From: Flavobacterium tagetis
Lineage (GTDB): Bacteria; Bacteroidota; Bacteroidia; Flavobacteriales; Flavobacteriaceae
Direction: 5' to 3'
Length of the DNA stretch: 64,000 nucleotides
Assembly: GCF_016735615.1 (NCBI RefSeq)
Contig: NZ_JAERSF010000002.1
Span: 806,001 to 870,000 of the forward strand
Part shown: positions 17,323 through 24,965 of the stretch, piece by piece
Layout: each line of letters starts with the position of its first letter
How positions within the stretch are numbered: position 1 is the first letter of the stretch
Made by a program: the position numbers and the translations under genes
Notes under the pieces: generated by a model
Seen by the model: the letters and a program-made list of their open reading frames with translations, nothing else
What the model was told of the DNA's origin: nothing
Database searches by the model: none

Positions 17323-17360
17323 AGCCACGAATTCACCAAATAATTCGTGAATTCGTGGCT
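17323..17360. repeat. Inverted repeat of the GCCACGAATT family
   Basis: AGCCACGAATTCAC (17323-17336) and GTGAATTCGTGGCT (17347-17360) are perfect 14-bp arms with a 10-nt spacer. It lies downstream of the oxidoreductase gene and could also end its transcript. Two longer relatives flank argE (35879-36017 and 37250-37359). Confidence 0.85.
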
Positions 17361-17384
17361 ATTTATTTTGATTTACTTTTTTAA

Positions 17385-18350
17385 CTATTTATTGAAACAA
17401 TCAATAATTTGATAAGCCACGCGTAATGCGTCTGTTGCCTGCTCAAGTGTTACAACTGGAGTTGTGTCATTGTTAATTGCATCTGCAAACGAATTTAACT
17501 CATCTAAAATTGCATTGTTTTGCTCTACATCTGGATTTGTGAAATAGATTTGTTTTTTCACGCCTTCAGCATTTTGAAGGATCATATCAAAATCTCCAGG
17601 AACTTCTGGCGCATCTTTCATGCGAACTACTTCGCATTTTTTCTCTAAAAAATCAACAGAAATGTAAGCGTCTTTTTGAAAGAAACGTGATTTACGCATA
17701 TTTTTTAAAGAAATTCTGCTTGCTGTTAAATTTGCAACACAGCCATTTTCGAATTCTATTCTAGCATTGGCGATATCTGGTGTGTCGCTAATTACAGATA
17801 CACCGCTTGCGTGAATGTCTTTTACTTTTGAATTAACGACGCTTAAAATAGCATCAATATCATGAATCATTAAATCTAAAACCACAGGAACGTCTGTACC
17901 ACGCGGATTAAATTCTGCCAAACGATGCGTTTCTATAAACATCGGATTTTCGATCATGTTTTTTGTAGCAATAAAAGCAGGATTAAAACGCTCTACGTGA
18001 CCAACTTGCCCTTTTACATTATATTCTTTGGCTAAAGCAATAATTTCTTCAGCTTCTTCTACCGTATTGGCAATTGGTTTTTCTATAAAGATATGTTTTC
18101 CAGATTTGATTGCAACCTTTGCACATTTGTAGTGTGAAAGTGTTGGAGTTACAATGTCAATCACGTCGACAGCGTGAATGAGTTTTGCAATTGTGCTGAA
18201 GTTTTTATAGCCAAACTCTTTTGAGATTCTTTCGGCATTTTCTTGATTTTCGTCGTAAAATCCAACTAATTCGTATTTGTCAGATTGTTGTAATAAGCGT
18301 AAATGTATTTTACCAAGATGACCAGCACCTAAAACTCCTACTTTTAACAT
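17385..18350 (-). CDS. Gfo/Idh/MocA-family oxidoreductase
   Basis: A 321-residue NAD(P)-dependent sugar or related dehydrogenase. The N-terminal Rossmann motif is VGVLGAGHLGKIHLRLL (residues 3-19). The family signature EKPIANTVEEAEE lies near residue 94. The C-terminal substrate domain has the conserved histidine segment VVLDLMIHDIDAIL near 160. The substrate is not evident. It lies upstream of the dehydrogenase and yggS on the same strand but is separated from them by a palindrome. Confidence 0.88.
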   Translation of the reverse strand: MLKVGVLGAGHLGKIHLRLLQQSDKYELVGFYDENQENAERISKEFGYKNFSTIAKLIHAVDVIDIVTPTLSHYKCAKVAIKSGKHIFIEKPIANTVEEAEEIIALAKEYNVKGQVGHVERFNPAFIATKNMIENPMFIETHRLAEFNPRGTDVPVVLDLMIHDIDAILSVVNSKVKDIHASGVSVISDTPDIANARIEFENGCVANLTASRISLKNMRKSRFFQKDAYISVDFLEKKCEVVRMKDAPEVPGDFDMILQNAEGVKKQIYFTNPDVEQNNAILDELNSFADAINNDTTPVVTLEQATDALRVAYQIIDCFNK

Positions 18351-18538
18351 GAGAATGTATTTTAAACAAAAATATAATTTATTTGTTTACCGTGAAAATG
18401 AATTTAGCGAATTGTGAGTTGTAAAATGTGAATTGTAAAATGGGAGTTTGGAATTATATCATTCGGCTTTTTACATTTCACATTTCACTTTTTACTTTTA
18501 ACCTTCGACTTATTAATTTAATATTTAATAATCAATAT

Positions 18539-18567
18539 TTGAAATCCTGTTTTGTTTCTTATTTTTG
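18539..18567 (+). promoter_or_regulatory. Promoter of pcm
   Basis: TTG at 18539-18541 and TATTTTTG at 18560-18567, separated by 18 nt, match the Bacteroidetes sigma-A consensus closely. The RNA should start near 18573, about 16 nt before the TTG start codon. Confidence 0.75.
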
Positions 18568-18588
18568 CGAAAATAAAACCTACCTATT

Positions 18589-19230
18589 TTGAAAGATACT
18601 GCCAAACATCAAGGACTTCGTAATCAATTAGTAACTACTTTAGAGCAAAAAGGAATTACTGATAAAGCGGTGCTGGATGCGATAAAAAAAATCCCGAGAC
18701 ACCTTTTTTTAAATTCAAGTTTTGAAGATTATGCTTATCAAGATAAGGCTTTTCCTATTGGAGCTGGGCAAACTATTTCGCAGCCATATACAGTTGCTTT
18801 TCAGTCACAGTTATTAGAAGTAAAAAGAGATCACAAAATTCTTGAAATCGGAACAGGTTCTGGTTACCAGACTGCTGTTTTGTTTATGCTTGGAGCAAAA
18901 GTGTATACAGTTGAAAGACAAAGTGAATTATTTAAAACAACATCGAATCTTTTTCCGAAATTAAACATTCGTCCAAAACATGTTACTTTTGGAGATGGAT
19001 ATAAAGGACTTCCAAATTTTGCGCCGTTTGACAGTATTATAGTGACAGCGGGTGCGCCTTTTATTCCACAACCATTGATGGCTCAACTGAAAATTGGAGG
19101 AAGGCTGGTTATTCCGCTGGGAGAAGATGTTCAGATTATGACTTTATTGATAAGGAAAAACGAAACTCAATTTGAAAAACATGAGTTTGGAGAATTTCGA
19201 TTTGTTCCTTTATTAGAAGATAAAAATTAA
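18589..19230 (+). CDS. pcm: Protein-L-isoaspartate O-methyltransferase
   Basis: PCM uses S-adenosylmethionine to methylate L-isoaspartyl residues and start repair of aged proteins. The 213 residues hold the family motifs GAGQTISQPYTVAFQ (residues 57-71), the SAM site ILEIGTGSGYQTAVL near 84, and GDGYKGLPNFAPFDSIIVTAGAP. The start is a TTG at 18589, giving MKDTAKHQGLRNQL; no ATG fits, because the promoter lies close upstream. It stands alone, divergent from the oxidoreductase gene and convergent with the Fic gene. Confidence 0.93.
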   Translation: MKDTAKHQGLRNQLVTTLEQKGITDKAVLDAIKKIPRHLFLNSSFEDYAYQDKAFPIGAGQTISQPYTVAFQSQLLEVKRDHKILEIGTGSGYQTAVLFMLGAKVYTVERQSELFKTTSNLFPKLNIRPKHVTFGDGYKGLPNFAPFDSIIVTAGAPFIPQPLMAQLKIGGRLVIPLGEDVQIMTLLIRKNETQFEKHEFGEFRFVPLLEDKN

Positions 19231-19233
19231 AAG

Positions 19234-19260
19234 AAAGCCCGTTTTAAAACGGGCTTTTTT
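19234..19260. terminator. Bidirectional terminator between pcm and the Fic gene
   Basis: A perfect 24-nt palindrome at 19234-19257, with arms AAAGCCCGTTTT and AAAACGGGCTTT, has As before it and Ts after it. It can therefore end transcription of both convergent genes. It overlaps the last codon of the Fic gene. Confidence 0.9.
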
Positions 19261-20309
19261 TATTGCGTAAGAATTGAAATATATCTTTCCAGACTTTCTT
19301 TTCCTTTTTGAGCTATAAACAGAAAAAAATCGTCTTTGTCTTTTTTGGTTTGAGCAATTTCTAAAGACTGATAATATTGCATTCGAGTTTCATAATCACC
19401 TTTAATGTTAGCAATAGGATAACCTTTTTGCATTAGTATTAAGTTCATAATTAATCTAGAAGTCCTTCCGTTTCCATCAATAAATGGATGAATTGTAACT
19501 AATCGTTCATGCATTTCAGCAGCAAGAATAATGGGGTGTAATTTATTTTTATTGATTTCATACCAAATAAAATATTCTTCCATTTCCTGTGGAACCATTA
19601 AAGGCTGTGGAGGCATGTGGCTGCTTCCTTGAATCATAACCTGAACTTTTCTGTAACGTCCGGCATCTTCTGGGATTATTCCACGTAAGATTAAATTATG
19701 TATGGATAAAAGATCACGTTCGTTTAAAGAATTGCTTTTGCTCATTAGCTCTTTTATAAAACCAATAGCTTCCTGATGATTAATGGCTTCAAGATGTTCG
19801 CGCATGCTTTTTCCAGAAATTGTCAAGCCTTCATTGATAACCATATCAGTTTCACGAAGTGTCATGGTGTTTCCTTCAATCCTATTACTCTCAAAAGTAT
19901 ATTCTAGTTCTAATGCTTGTTTTATTTTAAAGCTGTCATATTGACGATAAGAATCTAATTTTTCTTTTAGAGCATCAATTTCTTTAAGAATTTTTTCTAG
20001 TGAAGTTGATAGTTTAAGATTCGAAACTGTTTTATTGTATTTAATTTCGTCTTCAGCAACTTTTAATGCTTTCAAGGCAAGATCATCATCACCAATTTCG
20101 TAAAGAATCTTTTCTTTAAGCCAGGCAATCATTAAGGTTTCATAATCAATTTCTAAAAGTTGAGAAAGCTTAATTATTTGATCCTTTGTAGGTTTTCTTG
20201 TTCCTGATTCAAATTTGCTTATCAAAGCTTGGTCAATTCCGGCTAACTGTGCTAATTCACGTGTTTTTAAACCTTTCTGTTCTCTAGCATTTTTTAGTAA
20301 AGATTTCAT
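19260..20309 (-). CDS. XRE-type HTH and Fic-domain protein (predicted AMPylase)
   Basis: A 349-residue fusion. Residues 1-58 form an XRE helix-turn-helix (TRELAQLAGIDQALISKFESGTRKPT). After a linker of about 80 residues comes the Fic domain. The N-terminal inhibitory motif SNRIEGN near residue 136 carries the glutamate that blocks ATP in class II Fic proteins. The active loop HPFIDGNGRTSR near residue 272 is complete (catalytic His, Gly-Asn-Gly-Arg). Fic enzymes usually transfer AMP to a hydroxyl of a target protein. The fused DNA-binding domain suggests it controls its own promoter; an imperfect palindrome lies there. No antitoxin gene is adjacent. Confidence 0.9.
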   Translation of the reverse strand: MKSLLKNAREQKGLKTRELAQLAGIDQALISKFESGTRKPTKDQIIKLSQLLEIDYETLMIAWLKEKILYEIGDDDLALKALKVAEDEIKYNKTVSNLKLSTSLEKILKEIDALKEKLDSYRQYDSFKIKQALELEYTFESNRIEGNTMTLRETDMVINEGLTISGKSMREHLEAINHQEAIGFIKELMSKSNSLNERDLLSIHNLILRGIIPEDAGRYRKVQVMIQGSSHMPPQPLMVPQEMEEYFIWYEINKNKLHPIILAAEMHERLVTIHPFIDGNGRTSRLIMNLILMQKGYPIANIKGDYETRMQYYQSLEIAQTKKDKDDFFLFIAQKGKESLERYISILTQ

Positions 20310-20328
20310 TTAATGAAAATTTTAGTCT

Positions 20329-20343
20329 TGACAAATTTAGTCA
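20329..20343 (-). promoter_or_regulatory. Probable operator over the -7 box of the Fic gene
   Basis: The 15-mer TGACAAATTTAGTCA is a near-palindrome. It contains, on the minus strand, TAAATTTG (20332-20339), which fits the -7 consensus. The word GACTAAA recurs closer to the start codon. A good -33 TTG at the usual spacing is missing, so the promoter part is tentative. Confidence 0.4.
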
Positions 20344-20360
20344 TTTTTTAAACCAAAAGA

Positions 20361-20386
20361 AAAGCGATATTTAAATATCGCTTTTT
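20361..20386 (-). terminator. Terminator of the lipoprotein gene
   Basis: The 24-nt palindrome AAAGCGATATTT plus AAATATCGCTTT (20361-20384) lies 12 nt beyond the stop codon of the minus-strand gene at 20396. Confidence 0.85.
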
Positions 20387-20395
20387 TCTATATTA

Positions 20396-21034
20396 TTATT
20401 TTGGAGGCAGGGAGCCGTCTTTTCTCATTTCTTTGACAACTGCTTGCATTATGGCATCGACTGTTTGCCCTAAGTCTGTAACATATTGTGATTCTGTTGT
20501 TCCTGTCCAGATTAATTTATTTTGTTTTAATGAAAAAACATTGGTTTCTACCATATAAGAAGTGGTTTCCTGATAGTAGCCTGGATCGTAGAAATTTGGA
20601 GAATACATTCCGTACCAATTTCCGAATCCATAACCGTACATTCCAGTATACATTCCGTCAAAACCTCCATAATACATTCCAGTGTATGTGCCAGGAACAT
20701 AATTGACTTCTTTTTCTTTGCTTACTAAGCGCATACTAATTACACCATCAAAATTTTCATCTTGTAGAATCTTAAGTTTTTGTTCTTGAGATAATTGTGT
20801 TGTTGCGTTTAAGTATTGATATGAAGTTTTAAATATTGGATTGCCTGCTGCAATTCTGTTTTCTGTAATTCGTCTTGAAGCTTCATCCTTGACCAAAGCT
20901 ACAACCAAAACTTTCTTAAATTGTTCCTGAGTGATTGTTACATCAGGATCTCTCCAGCTATTTACAATAGAAGTATTACTGCCACAACTTGAAAACGCCG
21001 CAATAGCGAAAAACAAAACGAAGTACTTTTTCAT
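20396..21034 (-). CDS. Lipoprotein with a Tyr/Gly-rich segment, DUF4136-like
   Basis: A 212-residue exported lipoprotein. The signal sequence MKKYFVLFFAIAAFSSC ends in a lipobox with Cys17. The start of the mature part (NSWRDPDVT) and its alternating strands resemble DUF4136-type proteins, but I am not sure of the family. Residues 115-150 are rich in Tyr, Gly and Met (GMYYGGFDGMYTGMYGYGFG), a low-complexity loop that could mediate surface contacts. It is anchored in a membrane by lipid; function unknown. Confidence 0.8.
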   Translation of the reverse strand: MKKYFVLFFAIAAFSSCGSNTSIVNSWRDPDVTITQEQFKKVLVVALVKDEASRRITENRIAAGNPIFKTSYQYLNATTQLSQEQKLKILQDENFDGVISMRLVSKEKEVNYVPGTYTGMYYGGFDGMYTGMYGYGFGNWYGMYSPNFYDPGYYQETTSYMVETNVFSLKQNKLIWTGTTESQYVTDLGQTVDAIMQAVVKEMRKDGSLPPK

Positions 21035-21115
21035 ATTTTACAGTTATATTATTTTGTAATAAAAATAACAATAAAATATTATAAATGTGTCATTTAGAGA
21101 AAATTAAATTTGGTT

Positions 21116-21571
21116 TTAATTGTAAGCTTTTTTAATACGATCTAAATCACGTTTTGTATCTTGTTCTTTTAGGGATTCACGCTTGTCATAATTCTTTTTC
21201 CCTTTGCACAATCCGATTTGTAATTTGGCTAAACCTTTTTCGTTTGTAAATAATTTTAAAGGAATAATAGTTAGACCCTTTGCCTGAACACTTTTATGAA
21301 GTGTTTTTAACTCTTTTTTATTTAAAAGTAATTTTCTTTCACTTCTTGATTTATGATTGAATTGGTTTCCAAAAGAATACTCTTCAATATAAGTATTAAT
21401 GGCAAAAAGCTCCATGCCGCTAAATTCACAAAAGCTTTCTGTAATATTCGCTTTTCCTAAACGTATAGATTTTATTTCTGTGCCCGCTAAAACAATTCCA
21501 GCAGTATATGTATCGATTATTTCGTAATCGAATCGGGCTCTTTTGTTTAATATATTGACTGATTTTATCAT
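21116..21571 (-). CDS. smpB: SsrA-binding protein SmpB
   Basis: SmpB binds tmRNA and brings it to stalled ribosomes for trans-translation. The 151 residues hold the family's motifs: NKRARFDYEIIDTYTAGIVLAGTEIKSIR, with the conserved GTEIKS near residue 31, then HKSRSERKLLLNKKEL and LFTNEKGLAKLQIGLCKGKKNYDKRE. The C-terminal basic tail (KRDLDRIKKAYN) is the part that enters the A-site. No tmRNA gene is seen nearby. Confidence 0.96.
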   Translation of the reverse strand: MIKSVNILNKRARFDYEIIDTYTAGIVLAGTEIKSIRLGKANITESFCEFSGMELFAINTYIEEYSFGNQFNHKSRSERKLLLNKKELKTLHKSVQAKGLTIIPLKLFTNEKGLAKLQIGLCKGKKNYDKRESLKEQDTKRDLDRIKKAYN

Positions 21572-21712
21572 GGTTGCAAATGTAAGACAAAATTGAAAAA
21601 AATGTGGCAGTTAAAGATAATTAAAGTTTTTTTTTAATCTATGATTTAAATCAGTCTTGAGCAAAAAGCTTAGGCATAAGTTTGTCCTGTAATTAAAAAA
21701 AAACGAAATAAA

Positions 21713-22369
21713 ATGAAAAAGATTGTAACATTAGTGAGTATGGTATTAATCGGTTTAACTGCTAAAGCTCAAGATTCGTCTCAAGGGTTAAAAGGTGCTT
21801 GGTTTGCAACTTCTCAATTTGGTTACCAGCAAACTAAAACTGGAGATGTAAAAGGAACTAATCTATCTGTGCTTCCAATTGTAGGAACATTTATTACGCC
21901 ATCTGTAGCAGTAGGTGCGGGAATAGGATATATTAACATTAAATCAGAAGGTTACGATGGAGTTAGCTCAGATCTGAAAACACTAGGAAATACAGGTTTG
22001 ATTGTTATTCAGCCATTAGCTAGAAAATACTGGAACGTAGCAGGTTCTTTATATTTCTTCGGACAAGCCGCGATACCAGTTATTACTGGAAAAGAAAAAG
22101 AAAGCAACTTAAAAGTAAATCAAGTTGGGGTGTCTGTATCAGGAGGTTTTGATTATTTTGTAACTAAGAATTTCTCAGTTGAGTTTTCTTATGATTTGGC
22201 AAACTTTACTTCTACAACTCTAAAACCAGAGAATGGAGAAAAAACAACTGTCACAAATTTTGGATTAGCTCATGTGGCAAATGTTGATTCTTATTACAAT
22301 ACAGCATTAGGTGGAAGTGCTCCAAACTTAACAACTCCAATTTCTGTTGGATTTAAATTCATTTTCTAA
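21713..22369 (+). CDS. Outer-membrane beta-barrel protein
   Basis: A 218-residue exported protein. A Sec signal peptide (MKKIVTLVSMVLIGLTAKAQ) is cleaved near residue 20. The rest is a series of amphipathic strands with alternating hydrophobic residues and aromatic girdles, ending in VGFKFIF, whose terminal Phe is typical of barrel proteins. It resembles small opacity-like porins of Bacteroidetes. The substrate is unknown. A terminator follows. Confidence 0.82.
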   Translation: MKKIVTLVSMVLIGLTAKAQDSSQGLKGAWFATSQFGYQQTKTGDVKGTNLSVLPIVGTFITPSVAVGAGIGYINIKSEGYDGVSSDLKTLGNTGLIVIQPLARKYWNVAGSLYFFGQAAIPVITGKEKESNLKVNQVGVSVSGGFDYFVTKNFSVEFSYDLANFTSTTLKPENGEKTTVTNFGLAHVANVDSYYNTALGGSAPNLTTPISVGFKFIF

Positions 22370-22405
22370 TTTATTCTTTATTTGATTAACGTAAAATTCT
22401 TTTAG

Positions 22406-22413
22406 TAATTTTG
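22406..22413 (+). promoter_or_regulatory. Possible -7 box upstream of the VF530 gene
   Basis: TAATTTTG fits the consensus, with a TTG at 22382-22384 at 21 nt spacing. The terminator hairpin at 22423-22455 lies directly after the predicted RNA start, so a transcript from here would meet the hairpin at once. This may be chance. Confidence 0.3.
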
Positions 22414-22422
22414 CAAAAAAAG

Positions 22423-22456
22423 AAGACCGTACTTTTTTTAGAGTACGGTCTTTTTA
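22423..22456 (+). terminator. Terminator hairpin before the VF530 gene
   Basis: An 11-bp stem, AAGACCGTACT (22423-22433) with AGTACGGTCTT (22442-22452), is followed by Ts. Confidence 0.85.
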
Positions 22457-22478
22457 TTTATAATTTAAAAAGTAGAAA

Positions 22479-22703
22479 ATGCAAAATCAATCTAAAGATC
22501 CTCTTCACGGAATCACGCTTCAAAAAATTGTCGAAACTTTAGTAGATTATTATGGTTTTGATACTTTAGGGGAATTGATTCCAGTTAAATGCTTTAATTC
22601 AAATCCGAGTGTGAAATCAAGTCTTACTTTCTTAAGAAAAACAGATTGGGCACGCAAAAAAGTCGAGGAACTTTATATCAAAACCCTTCCTAAGCTGAGA
22701 TGA
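22479..22703 (+). CDS. VF530-family small DNA-binding protein
   Basis: A complete 74-residue protein of the VF530 (DUF2132) family. It shows the family's near-invariant words [20 protein letters not shown] and [22 protein letters not shown]. The known fold is a small helical DNA-binding domain, but the biological role in bacteria is not settled. The gene ends only 3 nt from the 3' end of the convergent gene. Confidence 0.93.
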   Translation: MQNQSKDPLHGITLQKIVETLVDYYGFDTLGELIPVKCFNSNPSVKSSLTFLRKTDWARKKVEELYIKTLPKLR

Positions 22704-22706
22704 TTT

Positions 22707-23261
22707 TTATAATTTATAAGAAATCATAACTCCACCACGGTAAGGTAACCATTCACCACTTTTATTCCAATTAACTGTTTTTTCATATCTTCCTGGAGTG
22801 CCATCGTTATAATATCCGTGATAAAATCCTTGGTGCCATCCGCCGCCTACAAAAAAATCAAGCAAAAACTTATCATTCAATTTTAGGTTATAACCAACTG
22901 TAGCTCCAATTCTATAACCAAAACCATCTTCATAATGATTGCTGTCCCAGTAATTCCATTTTTGTATTTCGTATTTATCGGCTCCTATATGTGCTCCTGC
23001 ATAAAAGCCATTGTATTTTTCTTTAAAATGGTAGCGAACTTCTGGAGTAACGGTAATAAATTTCATTGGGTTTTGTCCATTAAAAGATTCCCAAAAAGAA
23101 GCCATTACATCAGCACTAAATGTAGTTTTTTCTCCAATGCTAGTTTCTATTCCAATATTTGGAACTAATAATAAAGCTGTAGCTCCATTAAATTTTACAA
23201 ATGTCTGACTTTGTAATTGCATACAAAATAAAAGAACAATTAAGGCGGGTATTTTTTTCAT
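22707..23261 (-). CDS. Predicted outer-membrane protein of the DUF3575 type
   Basis: A 184-residue exported protein. I start it at 23261, which gives a normal signal peptide (MKKIPALIVLLFCMQLQSQ); the frame is open for 16 more codons upstream. The mature part is beta-rich with strand-like alternation and many Tyr and Trp (KWNYWDSNHYEDGFGYRIGA), ending GGVMISYKL. The pattern resembles DUF3575 proteins. It is probably embedded in the outer membrane; function unknown. Confidence 0.75.
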   Translation of the reverse strand: MKKIPALIVLLFCMQLQSQTFVKFNGATALLLVPNIGIETSIGEKTTFSADVMASFWESFNGQNPMKFITVTPEVRYHFKEKYNGFYAGAHIGADKYEIQKWNYWDSNHYEDGFGYRIGATVGYNLKLNDKFLLDFFVGGGWHQGFYHGYYNDGTPGRYEKTVNWNKSGEWLPYRGGVMISYKL

Positions 23262-23369
23262 AAAAATGTTTTGATTCAAAACAGCTTTTTTAGCTGATTT
23301 CGAGCGCAAATATAGCTTATAATGCTAGAGAACAATTGTATATAAGATTATTTTAACAAGAATAAAAAT

Positions 23370-23918
23370 CTATTTTTCTAATAATGAGTAAATTACCTTA
23401 TCTATAAATTTTCCGTCCCAAAATTCTACTTCTTTTAGATGAGCTTCTTTAACAAAGCCACATTTTTGTAATACCTTTTCAGAAGCATAGTTTTCGGGAT
23501 CAATTACGGCTTCAATTGAATGAAGTTTTAAAGATTCAAAGCCATATTTAATCAGTTGGTTTACTGCTTCTGTTACAATTCCTTTTCCATGATGATTGGG
23601 TGAAAGAATGTAGCCAATTTCAGCGCGGTAATTTTCTGGTTGCATTCTGTAATAGCCAATAATTCCGATTAATTTCGAATCATTTTTAAATCGGACACTC
23701 CAGTTTATCCCTTCATTAGTATCAATCTTTTCATCAATCATTTTAATAAGTTCCATGGCATCCTCGTGGTTTTTTGCCAGGGGCCTCGGAATATATTTCA
23801 TATTTTCAGGATTAGAACGCAAGTCAAAGACTTCCTGTACATCTTTATCTGTTAGCCTATCTAAAATTAAGCGTTCTGTTTCTATTATTGGAAAAGGAGT
23901 AAAATTGAAATCTAACAT
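23370..23918 (-). CDS. GNAT N-acetyltransferase of the RimJ/RimL type
   Basis: A 182-residue acetyltransferase. It begins with the family's ETERLILDRLTDKDVQEVFDLRSNPE and has the acetyl-CoA loop GYILSPNHHGKGIVTEAVNQLIKYGF near residue 102. LHSIEAVIDPENYASEKVLQKCGFVKE follows. Members acetylate protein N-termini or small amines; the target here is unknown. It is 10 nt downstream of the epimerase-like gene and probably co-transcribed with it. Confidence 0.9.
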   Translation of the reverse strand: MLDFNFTPFPIIETERLILDRLTDKDVQEVFDLRSNPENMKYIPRPLAKNHEDAMELIKMIDEKIDTNEGINWSVRFKNDSKLIGIIGYYRMQPENYRAEIGYILSPNHHGKGIVTEAVNQLIKYGFESLKLHSIEAVIDPENYASEKVLQKCGFVKEAHLKEVEFWDGKFIDKVIYSLLEK

Positions 23919-23928
23919 TTTGGTCTAT

Positions 23929-24780
23929 TTATAATATTGTAATACTAAATTTTGTACTGAAATCTTTGTTTTCATCCAAAATCAAAATCCCTTCTTTTTT
24001 ATACAAATCGCCTGAGTTTTCATCAGTATCAGAATAACCAAGCCAAGGCTCAATGCAGATAAATGGTGCGTTTTCTTTAGTCCAAATACCTAAACTTGGA
24101 AAATCATTGTAAGTAACCTTTAAATACGGTTTTGTATTATTCAGAATAGTTAATGATTTTGATTCTAATGTTTTAAAGATTAAAGCATCATTTTTAAACA
24201 GCTCATAGTTCAAAGGCACTAAATTGTTCTTTGTTTCTAAAGTTTTAGTCTTAGATGAAATCAAATCATTTTCAAGAAGATAATATTTTAAATTTTCCTC
24301 TTTTTCAAATAGAAACGCATAATTTTCAAATTGGTCAGGAAGCGCAATTGCAGGATGTGCACCAATAGAAAAAGGCATTTTTTCGCTTCCGTTGTTAATT
24401 ACTTTGTATTCGAGTTCTAATGAGCTTTCGTTAATCGTATAAATAAGCTGTAGTTCAAATTCAAAAGGATATTTTCGTAATGTTTCTTCAGATGATTTAA
24501 GAGAGAAGACAGCTTTATTTTCAGTTTTTTCAATCAATTCAAAATCCATGTCACGAGCAAAACCATGACGTGGAAGATGATATTCTTTTCCATGGATTGT
24601 ATAGGTATTATTTTTTAAAGTTCCCACAATTGGAAAAAGAACTGGTGAATGCTTACCCCAAAAATCTGGATTGCCTTCCCAGATATATTCATTGTTTTGA
24701 TTGTCTTTTATAGAAAATAATTCAGCTCCAGCATGTTTAATGGAAGCTTTTAATATAGAATTTGAAATAGTTGTAGTCAC
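23929..24780 (-). CDS. Aldose 1-epimerase-like protein
   Basis: A 283-residue galactose-mutarotase-fold protein. Family features are KHAGAELFSIKDNQNNEYIWEGNPDFWG near the start, HGFARDMDFELIE with a conserved His near residue 73, GAHPAIALP near 149, and ICIEPWLGYSD near 240 with the glutamate position. It is of the shorter LACX-like type, so the substrate may be a hexose or a hexose phosphate. There is no signal peptide. The acetyltransferase follows in the same unit. Confidence 0.87.
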   Translation of the reverse strand: MTTTISNSILKASIKHAGAELFSIKDNQNNEYIWEGNPDFWGKHSPVLFPIVGTLKNNTYTIHGKEYHLPRHGFARDMDFELIEKTENKAVFSLKSSEETLRKYPFEFELQLIYTINESSLELEYKVINNGSEKMPFSIGAHPAIALPDQFENYAFLFEKEENLKYYLLENDLISSKTKTLETKNNLVPLNYELFKNDALIFKTLESKSLTILNNTKPYLKVTYNDFPSLGIWTKENAPFICIEPWLGYSDTDENSGDLYKKEGILILDENKDFSTKFSITIL

Positions 24781-24965
24781 GATATTGAATCTAAAATGAA
24801 TATTCTTTTTATAGATGTAAATATATTTTATAAAATTTAGTTTTTTAAGAAAATGGCTTAAATTATTTTATTGGTAAAATTTTGCTAAAATTGAATTTAT
24901 GTTTTGAATTATCTCTGTAAATAGCTTTTTTTTTCATTAATTTGCTACATAAACAGCTAAAAAAT

